Source of the DNA: Begonia masoniana
Taxonomy: Eukaryota; Streptophyta; Magnoliopsida; Cucurbitales; Begoniaceae
NCBI GenBank assembly: GCA_022432975.1
Contig: CM039505.1
Coordinates: 49,063,897-49,127,896 of the forward strand
Direction: 5' to 3'
Length of the DNA stretch: 64,000 nt
Shown here piece after piece: positions 56,679 through 64,000 of the stretch. The notes beneath the pieces were generated by a model. That model was not told where the DNA came from and searched no databases. It worked only from the letters and a program-made list of their open reading frames with translations. The translations under genes were made by a program, and so were the position numbers. Position 1 is the stretch's first letter. Each line of letters opens with the position of its first letter.

Positions 56679-57602
56679 ATGGCATCTTCCTCTCGCACAG
56701 ACCAAGTCTTCTCGCGAAAAAAGCAAAAGACTTCTCATCTAGCGGATGCACAGGCTGTCGCTGTTCTTCTGCCTCTTACATGGCCAAATCACGAGTTCAT
56801 TAATTAGACCGCTTTTAATAGGTACTATGAAGGCTTTGAAATCAAACCTCATATTCGTTCTAGAGGAGTAGTTTTTCGCGACTTGTCTGGTTTGGACTTA
56901 GAATAACCATTACTTAAGATGTGATTAATGAGGCTATTTGATTTAGAGTCTCATTATTGTGAAACTCCGATTAGGATTTTTTATGCCAGTTTGGATCATT
57001 CTACACGACCTCTCGTTCTTAGGAGTTATATCTATGGACGACATATTGAACTGACTCAGGAAGCTATCCATGAAATCCTCTACTGTGAGTTTCTGAATCG
57101 TTCACGGAGATTCTTTGAGACAGTAAAGAATCCGTCATTTCTTGAGAAGCCATCAGGTAAGGACTTTGTGAAATTGATTGCCAAGGATCCTTCTAACTAT
57201 CCCCTGAAGTTGAAGAGCAAGGATTTGAACTTTAGGGCAAGAGTCTTCCACTAGATTATCCACTACAACATCTTTGCCTTCGATGGTCATAGAGACCATG
57301 TTAGTAGAATGGATCTATTCTTGCTTGGTCAGCTATTCAAAGGTGAACCATTTCATATTGGCTACATTGTTTTAAATCAGATGCTTCAAGTTGTCTACAA
57401 TGTATCCAAGTCTCTGTCATACAATCTTCTGCTCATGAAGATTTTTCAAAGGTTTGGTGTCAGATTACAGGATTCTGACACGCTCTTAGTCCTGAAGAAA
57501 TCCGACTTCTTCTCGTCCTCCACCTTGTCAAGAATGGGAATAACTAGAAATGCTCAAGGTGTGCTGGTTGAGAAAGTTGGTTGAGGAGGTGTTTCAAGGC
57601 GC
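56679..57602 (+). pseudogene. Copia B extra 3' ORF, N-terminal part with plant transposon-type domain
   Basis: An ATG at 56679 starts a frame (M-A-S-S-S-R-T) with a basic K-K-Q-K stretch. The same frame runs to 58598 with only in-frame stops (about 56805, 56905, 56923, 57252, 57582) and no frameshift. Residues from 56928-57584 form the domain shared with Copia A 8181-7623: I-F-Y-A-S-L-D, then Y-G-R-x-I-x-L-T-x-E-A-I-x-E-I-L, then the helical block ending G-Y-I-V-L-N-Q. The role is unknown; in this position relatives carry an 'envelope-like' frame. Stop codons fit C-to-T changes at CAG, CAA and CGA codons. Confidence 0.72.
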
Positions 57603-58598
57603 TTGATTATTGACGAAGAAAAAGAGGAAGAAAGTGCTCAAGATGACACTCTTCTTCCTGTCCTTGATCCTCTGCCACCTCCAGTTCTCCTTATTCAAGC
57701 TCCTGAAGAGGTTAGTCATGTTCACATTCACACTCAAGCGCCTGTGAGTGATCATGAACTTCCTCCAGTCCGAGCTGATATTCCCCTACAACTTCTTCCA
57801 CGCCCAACCAGTCCAACTCCTGCTCCCTCTCCCACTAAGATTCTTTTATTGTCAGCTCGTGTTCCTCCTAGAACTAAAGGTCCTCCCACTTCTCTAGTAA
57901 GGAATTCTATTTCTGAGGAACAATATCATGAGCTTCGGGCAAGCATCGAAAGCCTTGGCACTGGTCAGGAATCCTTTCAGTCCATGTATCTTTCTCGCCA
58001 AGATCAGTTTGAAGCTTATGTCCTATCACAACTAGACAATCTCGCAGCTGCCATTCAAGGACTGCACAAACGTATTGATCTCATGGAATCAAATCAAAGT
58101 AAAGCTATTGATGATGTCGTCTCCTCTGTTAGATCCCATTCAAGTCATTTAACAGCGCAATTGCAGCGAGATTGTGACAGGGTTATCACTCATATTGGAG
58201 ACCTTAGCACCCTTATGACTAGAAGTGCTGGTGAGCCCTCTAATGCGGATGAGAATTTGGATGAAAGTGACGAGTCTCTTGAGGCAGCTCGTCCAGCTAC
58301 TTCAGTTGTTCCTTCAAGTGCTGAACCAGTGCCTGTTCCAATTATTGTTGATCAGCCAGCTACTTGTAATCCAGATATTGCTGTTGTTGGTGCTGTTCCT
58401 GCCGATCTTGCAATAGCTGACCCTGTTGATATGCCTATGGAAGATGCAGGGGATGCAATTAATGATGCCAGTGTTCCCCCTTTCTCTCATGTTGAGGAAA
58501 TTCATCCTCAGGTGGAATCCCCTCCTGATAAGGATGATTTCCTTGATCAATTATGGGATATCATGCACTGGGAGAATCTCTCCTCCCCTGATAACTAG
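57603..58598 (+). CDS. Copia B extra 3' ORF, C-terminal part, 331-codon open frame
   Basis: The longest uninterrupted frame without a recognised Gypsy pol domain in the window. It has an acidic start, a proline-rich stretch (residues about 17-100, many P-P, S-P-T-P motifs), a helical region likely to form a coiled coil (about 105-205, heptad-like I-x-x-L, L-x-x-L), then an acidic alanine- and valine-rich tail ending in W-D-I-M-H-W. No signal peptide or membrane helix is evident. It is in the same frame as the domain upstream and separated from it by one stop (57582), so it was the C-terminal half of one protein of about 640 residues. Probably not expressed on its own; no function is proposed. 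Confidence 0.55.
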   Translation: MIIDEEKEEESAQDDTLLPVLDPLPPPVLLIQAPEEVSHVHIHTQAPVSDHELPPVRADIPLQLLPRPTSPTPAPSPTKILLLSARVPPRTKGPPTSLVRNSISEEQYHELRASIESLGTGQESFQSMYLSRQDQFEAYVLSQLDNLAAAIQGLHKRIDLMESNQSKAIDDVVSSVRSHSSHLTAQLQRDCDRVITHIGDLSTLMTRSAGEPSNADENLDESDESLEAARPATSVVPSSAEPVPVPIIVDQPATCNPDIAVVGAVPADLAIADPVDMPMEDAGDAINDASVPPFSHVEEIHPQVESPPDKDDFLDQLWDIMHWENLSSPDN

Positions 58599-58910
58599 AA
58601 ATATTTTTTTTATTTTTTTTAACACTGTGACTGATATATTTTTTTTAACACTGTAAATACTTAACATGTTGCCAAACTATGAATGTTTTATCATCTCGTC
58701 TGCCAAGTGTTGTGTTGAATACATTCCTCCTATAAGTATTTATTTTTTTATAATGTCAAAGGGAAAGAAGGATATAGAATTTACTGAATGCATAATTAAG
58801 AATTCACTGAATGCATACTTAAGGAATACTGCATAGAGTATTGTGGAGTATGTAAGTTTAAGCTAAAATGCAGATTAGTATGCTGAATCAGATCATATAT
58901 TTGTCATCAT

Positions 58911-58925
58911 AAAAAATGAGGAGAT
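58911..58925 (+). other. Copia B polypurine tract
   Basis: AAAAAATGAGGAGAT directly before the LTR start TGTTGAC. Confidence 0.8.
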
Positions 58926-59939
58926 TGTTGACTTAAATAGTGTTTAAGTCTAATTATATTTTTGATGATTGTGATTAATATGAAATATATAAACTGAATA
59001 ATTGGATTACTGTGTTTATTGCATTTATCTCGAAATGCCCTTTGAAAAGGGTATTATGTTTCTGATGTTTTTGGTTAAGTTATTAGTCCGACGCAGTCGT
59101 CCAAAGTAAAGACAGACGCATTCGTCCAAAGTACTCGTCCGACGCATAATCGTCCAAAATACTCGTCTGACATGTAATCGTCCAAAGTATTCGTCCAATG
59201 AGCAAGCATCCAAAATGTACGACAGAACAAAAAATTCGTCCAAACTCATTTATCCAAAGGGGGAACGTCTAGAGTCTTGACGACCAGACTATTAAAGACC
59301 ACGAGTGATAGCGACTCCAGATCTCAACGGTTATTTTTCTGCGTATGGATGCTCTCCAACGGTCATATTTTTGTACAGAAACAAGGAGCCTTCTGAATGA
59401 AAAGCGGATTACAGATAAGTGTATAAAAAGAAGAATGAAGCTCGGGAGAAGAACTTTTTGTCAATCTTTTGAACAGTCACTCTGAACTCCTACGAGCTTA
59501 CGCGATAATCTCTGTTTACACCTCTCTAGATCATAACTTGAGATTTAGTTTTTGAGAGAGTGTAGCATTGTGCTCAATATCTTCATCTTGTAAAAACTGT
59601 AAGGCAGTGGATTTACGCCCGTGAAGTTCAATCCAGAAGTGTAAAGGCAGTAGATCGACGCCCGTGAAGTTCGATCTAGATTTCTCGTGTGGAGAAGGAA
59701 AGAATCTTCAAGGGGAAGTCTTGGAGCGTGGAAGTAGGCAGAATTGGCCGAACCACGTTAAAAACTTCGGTGTCAATTTCTTTCTCTCTCTACTTTAACT
59801 TACTTGCTTGATTGTCTGCTATAATTTTAGTAATTGCATACAAAGAGAGTAGATAAAATAAACCTAATTTGCATCTTTAAAAAGGATTATGTTAAGAAAT
59901 TTCTAATTCTCCCCCCTCTTAGACAATCACGATCCTTCA
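58926..59939 (+). repeat. Copia B 3' LTR
   Basis: 1014 bases, matches 35803-36786. TCGTCCAAAGT is at 59097, 59122 and 59178. TSD copy TGGCT follows at 59940-59944. Confidence 0.93.
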
Positions 59940-59944
59940 TGGCT

Positions 59945-60780
59945 TTGGTTTAGTTTAAGCAAAAGAAGGAAAAAATAGGTCAAATATGGGAGTAACCGTT
60001 GGAAAGGGCTCGGCCACAAAAGCGCGCGTGCTCCTCCTTCAGCAGCCGACTTGATGAAAATTTTTGGTCTGTATGGCATCCTCTCATTGGTCTCTAGATC
60101 CAGCTGGAGCGAGGCTGAGTTGGCGTGAGTTCAAATGGTTGGAAGGAAATGATAAACATCTTCAATTTCGCTCGGCCGTGTGATTCCTCTCGCGCGCTTG
60201 ATACTCAGCCGTGTGATCTCACACGCTCCTTTGATGATTGTGACGAAGACCGGGCCAGCTTTACATGCATAAGTAGTCCAAGCTCATCATTGAGTAATTC
60301 ATATAATAGGTTACTTTCAAGGGTGATCTTTTAGCTGGTCCTTGTAAGTATAATCATCGCATTGGACCTTGCATTTATGTGTCTCCCTTGGTTTCGGTGG
60401 TAAGTTTTGTGGCCAAATCAATCAAGTGTCAAACCGTAGCCAACCAAACTATCGTAATCTAAATGCATGCATGATTTAAAGGAAAACAAAATGACAAATG
60501 TTTGCCAAAAGAAAATACAAAGAAGAAGTCAAATGTTCGCTCAAAACAAATACATAAGAAAATTTGGTTACATAGTGTTGATTTTGGGAAGACAAATTCT
60601 CTTTTCTTTGTGACTTGAATCCAAGGGTAATTCCCATGAGAGTGCGTGCAAAGGTTTATTCATGTCCATAGAGTTCGGCTCCCACTTTAAGTTAGCAAAG
60701 TTTTTCATGCCTGCAAAACTAGCAAATGTGTTAGTTAAATTATTAAGAGAAGTACTTACCTTGGCTTGGGAACGGGTTAT
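59945..60780 (-). other. Unassigned insert in Copia C, right part
   Basis: Continues 35271-35802 across Copia B. On the minus strand it begins after an AAG|GTAAGTACTT donor-like sequence (about 60763-60754) and contains an acceptor-like TTGCTAGTTTTGCAG (about 60726-60712). Between 60711 and 60568 it has an open stretch with no recognised domain. The rest is non-coding. It could be a small retroelement or captured host sequence. Confidence 0.35.
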
Positions 60781-61964
60781 CGGCCTTCGTGGCATATAAG
60801 TGAGCTTATGGGAACGATGAGTTGAAAGGAGGGGATGAGGCAATGTAGTGGGCTTGGGGTGAAAGGACGACAGTTTGAGGTTCTGGGAACGATGAGCTGA
60901 AAGGAGGGGATGTGGCGATGTAATGGGTTTGGGTTGGTGCTTTGGGGGTATGGATGGGTTGATCCGGTGGTAACATGTTAGGAGGGGATGTGGCGATGTA
61001 ATGGGTTTGGGTTGGTGCTTTGGGGGTATGGATGGGTTGATCCGGTGGTAACATGTTAGGGCTGAGTGGCCCAGTTTGTTGCAAATCTGGCATCGAGGCC
61101 TGAACTGATTTGGGGTCGAGGAGATTCCCAAGTAGTTTAGGGAGAGGATGAACCGAGTGCATTCTAATACTTCGCAGCCAGAAAATTAGAGCGGAACGGA
61201 GCATTGTTGAACGACTGAGGATTCCATCCTGGTCAAAAAGAACATTGAGCTATGACATTTGCTTGGATCTGGTTTGGCAGGGCAAGAGAGGCAAAAGAGT
61301 TTTGTTTTTCCTGCCGAAAGTCATATCTATGAAGTAAGCTATAGATATCTTCCAGTGCAGGTTGGTCCGGGCAATTTGTGATGAAAGTAACAAAAGCATT
61401 GTAGTCACTGCCCAGTTTGTTGAGAAAATAAATCACCTGGTCACGGTAGGAAACAGGCTCTCCAATTTCCGATAGTGTATTGCATAGGGAAATGGTTTTC
61501 TGAATGTAACTATTGGCGGAGATGCCATCCTTAGACAAAGAGTGGAGCTGACTGCGAAGGTCACTAATTCTAGCTAAAGAAGAGGAGGCAAACATCCGAG
61601 CGAGAGCAAGCCAAATTTCAGCAGCGGTAGTGAAAGAGATGAACTCTAGGAGAAGTTCTTCAAAGAGAGAGAGAAGAACATCCAACTCATTATAAGTCGG
61701 TTGTAGCGCTGCCATGTGATGAACTCTAGGTTGGGTTGAGAGGAGAGGGCATTCAAAAATTGAGCAGGCGGTGGGCAGGAACCATCGAGGATGTTATTAA
61801 CTCCATTGGCGATAACGATGTTCAGAATTTGAGCTTTCAATATCAGGTAATTTGTGTTGTCCAGCTTGATGGTGATCATTTGATTTATTGAGGGAAAAAG
61901 GGAGGCGGGGGGAAGAAAGAGAGGCCAAAGGTGAGGAAAGAACAGTGGAGCTGGAGGACGCCAT
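60781..61964 (-). pseudogene. Copia C gag with zinc knuckle
   Basis: The likely start is 61964 (M-A-S-S-S-S-T), just inside the primer site. After a frameshift the frame 61900-61646 gives the L-D-x-T-N-Y-L block, and 61715-61233 the UBN2-type gag domain (F-T-T-A-A-E-I-W, S-L-C-N-x-L, L-L-x-x-Y-D-x-R). The next frame (61131-60790) has one zinc knuckle C-Q-I-C-x4-H-x4-C and a proline-rich tail that contains a 26-residue tandem duplication (60902-61057). Three frame changes break it. Confidence 0.85.
60902..61057 (-). repeat. 78-base in-frame tandem duplication in Copia C gag
   Basis: Units 60902-60979 and 60980-61057 are the same by eye. The length is a multiple of three, adding 26 residues rich in proline and histidine. 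Confidence 0.93.
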
Positions 61965-61970
61965 TTTCTT

Positions 61971-61983
61971 GGCTCTGATACCA
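61971..61983 (-). other. Copia C primer-binding site
   Basis: Minus strand TGGTATCAGAGCC, initiator tRNA-Met type, next to the LTR. Confidence 0.9.
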
Positions 61984-61984
61984 A

Positions 61985-62227
61985 GTTAGAAAATCAAGCA
62001 GGGCAACAAAAGATTGAAGAAGAAGAAGAGGAGGATGAAGAAGATGAGTACACAGAGAGAAATTGAAATTTGAAAAGAATGCTTCTGCAAAATGTTTTCT
62101 TCTCGATAAGCCGAGATATGTACAAGCAACAGAAGAAATGATGATGGGAAACAGTGATTGAAACGACTGCAACGAAACTATTAAACAAAACTGAACTAAA
62201 TGGTAAACTAAAATTGTATACTGTAAT
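61985..62227 (-). repeat. Copia C 5' LTR
   Basis: 243 bases, matches 29392-29591 with about 45 extra bases near 62133-62180. Begins GTTAGAAAA on the plus strand and ends near CTGTAAT. Confidence 0.83.
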
Positions 62228-63430
62228 AAAAATCTCTCCGTTTGCGATGGATTGTTTGGGAAATGCTAAATAGTTGGGGATTGAGGCAAGTTTTCCAACT
62301 TGAGACGTCGAACTTCACGAGTCCGGCAAGTCTGCATTATCGCGGATGAGGACGAACAGCGAGACGCGTTCTGGGTAATACCTTGGGCCGCGGTTCAACA
62401 CATTGGGCCATGGGGTGGGCTTCGGTTCAGTCCATATTAGGCTGGTTCAATGGCCTGAGTTGTGGGCGGCGTATAGCTCCTTTTGGGTCGCGGTCCAGCA
62501 CTATTTGGACTCCGATTTTAGATTTGTATTAACCCAAATTTGTGTTTTTACTCTAATTAAATTATGGGCTATATTGAGGAATGAAAAATTCAGAATTTAA
62601 AAGATAAAAATTTCTCGATTAAAATTTTGATTATTTTAAGAAGGAGAAATTGAGAAACTAAATTGATAAATTTTAGCCCAAATAATTGATTTCATTTTAA
62701 TTAGGTGCCCAAGAATTAATTAATTTTGGACCGTGAACATTGAGCTTGGATATTGTGGGCTTTGGACCGTGGTAGGTCCACTCGAGGTAGGAATTTAATT
62801 TTTCATATATTAAATAATTATTTTATTTTATAAAATAATTGATAAATTCATTGTTACTGTTGCACTTTATGACATATGTCATTTTATGCACGTTTCCATT
62901 ATAGTTCATGATAAACTTGTTTTAACTATAGTACGAGACAACTAACTGACAATTGTGTCGTGTCCCTGTGTGCAAAATCATATACCTGATTAGGATATTT
63001 TATATGGTGTTGGTGATTATTTGATATCATTGTTTTCATTACATTGTATATGACATGATATGCACAGAAAACGTAAATCGCTCCATTTTATTTCATATTT
63101 TTATTTGTTAAACTGAAAATAAAAATTCATTCATATTTTGTTTAGTAGACTCACCCCAACGACATCCCTTTCAGGATGCAATCAGGAAGACAATATTGTT
63201 CAGGAGTAGGCTCGGCGATAATATTGTTCTAAATTATTACTTTCCTAAGATTTTATATTTAATTTTTATTGAGATTGTAAACTTTTAATTTATTTAATTT
63301 GTATTCGGCACATTTAATTCTGGACATGTATCATTGCATTATCTTAGAAGTCACTAAGAATTTATAAATTTATCACTTTTGATTTGGCCCCTGATTAATA
63401 ATTGTAATGAAAGTCTTTCGCAACCTATTT
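62228..63430. other. Flanking region, no gene seen
   Basis: Partly GC-rich (62340-62520), then very AT-rich. A phrase TAGACTCACCCC near 63146 and the general layout recall an old LTR, but no ends could be found. Confidence 0.4.
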
Positions 63431-63810
63431 TATTAAAACTAAGTTTAAGGGTTGGATGGCTCGATCCGGTATTTATGTCAAGTTGTTCTTCCATTCTGTC
63501 TCCAATCTCTTTTGAGACACGATAGGGTCGACCCAACCTAGTGTCGAGAGGCCTTGGTTAGGCTCAAGGGCCTCCGTTCGTCGGAGGTCGGATTGGGGCG
63601 AGAAGATTGGGCCGTTAGTCCGGCCCAAATGAAATGGTTAAAGGGCAGATCATAACGTCGACGTTCGAACGAGACAGCAAAGCGATAAGAAACTGCTGGA
63701 GCAAAGCGAACTCACTGATGCTCTTCTGTTCATCAATGGATTCCTTATGGGTCCCCCCCATTCTTTGTTAGAAGAAGCCAAACATGGCCACTCTCTCTCC
63801 ACTTCCTCCC

Positions 63811-63817
63811 TATAAAT
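63811..63817 (+). promoter_or_regulatory. TATA box of a gene running off the right edge
   Basis: TATAAAT about 30 bases before a plausible transcription start, followed by a CT-rich leader (63848-63864). The first ATG (63869) opens only a 35-codon frame ending at 63976, so it may be an upstream ORF; the main coding region is probably beyond 64000. Orientation and reality of the gene are inferred from these signals only. Confidence 0.5.
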
Positions 63818-64000
63818 CCCGCCGTCCTTTCCACGCAGACTACACCTACTCTCTCTCTCTCTAGACGGATGAACCTCTTGACAAAAACCAGGAAATATTC
63901 ATTCGTTAATTACGGTGAATACTCTCAAGCGAATCTCAAACCCTACAAAAGACAAAAAGAAACTCCACTTTGCTGAAGATCGAGCTCATTCCTATCATTA

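Larger units (their letters stand above)
35803..59939 (+). mobile_element. Copia B: SIRE/Maximus-like Ty1/Copia element with nested Gypsy elements
   Basis: LTRs 35803-36786 and 58926-59939 are flanked by TGGCT on both outer sides (35798-35802, 59940-59944). On the plus strand: primer site 36789, gag, pol, an extra reading frame, polypurine tract. A Gypsy solo LTR (37158-39648) splits gag. Gypsy E (40924-54017) sits after gag, and its right junction has deleted Copia protease and the first half of integrase. Stops and a few frameshifts kill gag and pol. It resembles Copia A in layout but differs in LTR and sequence. Confidence 0.92.
29392..62227 (-). mobile_element. Copia C: outer Ty1/Copia element (Ale/Retrofit-like, tentative) hosting all nested insertions
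   Basis: Short LTRs (29392-29591 and 61985-62227) of the same family bound the unit. The primer-binding site (61971-61983) and gag lie inside the right LTR and the RNase H end lies inside the left LTR, all on the minus strand. Short LTRs and gag with a single C-Q-I-C zinc knuckle fit the Ale/Retrofit kind. Removing a Gypsy solo LTR (30322-32905), Copia B (35803-59939) and an unassigned segment leaves about 4.7-6 kb. LTR ends read GTTA...TAAC instead of the usual TG...CA. Flanks AAATA (left) and AAAAA (right) are at best an imperfect TSD, so the two LTRs belonging to one insertion is likely but not proven. Confidence 0.75.

Noticed and set aside
35803..59939. Two separate Copia elements left and right of Gypsy E
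   Set aside because: Matching LTRs, one TSD (TGGCT) and collinear gag then pol show a single interrupted element.

Overview
This window is plant nuclear DNA, almost certainly from a eudicot. It holds intron-containing calmodulin genes of the plant type, Ty1/Copia and Ty3/Gypsy LTR retrotransposons, a Cassandra TRIM (a plant-only group with 5S rRNA-like LTRs) and a hAT transposon. I cannot name the species. About 53 kb of the 64 kb is retrotransposon. The host genes sit in a small island at about 20-29 kb.

Layout. 1-5059: 3' part of a Gypsy chromovirus-type element (pol and a 2.3 kb 3' LTR). 5060-5626: old flank. 5627-19769: Copia A, minus strand, complete with both LTRs and target-site duplication (TSD) TGTTC; it is interrupted by two Gypsy solo LTRs (8182-10300, TSD GAATA; 11597-13948, TSD AGCCT). 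19770-29391: host island with two calmodulin genes in tandem on the minus strand (21121-22503 and 26033-27398). They encode the same 149-residue protein. A 1.4 kb hAT element (22832-24239, TSD CTTTAAAC) carrying a captured receptor-kinase exon lies just upstream of the first gene, and a large foldback element lies upstream of the second. 29392-62227: Copia C, minus strand, blown apart by later insertions. These are a Gypsy solo LTR (30322-32905, TSD GAGAT) that itself holds a Cassandra solo LTR, and Copia B (35803-59939, plus strand, TSD TGGCT). Copia B in turn holds a Gypsy solo LTR (37158-39648, TSD GTACA) and a nearly whole Gypsy element E (40924-54017, minus). E holds a full Cassandra TRIM (44067-44879, TSD CGATC) and another Gypsy solo LTR (45175-47770, TSD AGAAG). 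62228-64000: host flank ending in a probable promoter.

The TSDs give a clear order of events: Copia C first, then Copia B inside it, then Gypsy E inside B, then Cassandra and a Gypsy LTR inside E. All polyproteins are broken by stops, frameshifts, deletions or changed catalytic residues, so none of the elements seen here looks autonomous. The calmodulin genes look intact and functional: four canonical EF-hands, conserved splice sites, and a shared G-box upstream of both.

Most unusual points: an 11-base motif (TCGTCCAAAGT) repeated both in the LTRs of Copia B and in an unrelated Gypsy LTR; a heptamer (GGTGTCA) spread in one orientation through Copia A, often in pairs 12 bases apart; palindrome clusters (GCGATCGATCGC plus hairpins) shared by several Gypsy LTRs; an extra open reading frame of the same family downstream of pol in both Copia A and B; the captured kinase exon; and a filler-DNA deletion junction that fuses Gypsy E to Copia B. 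No percent identities or database matches were computed; all comparisons were made by eye.
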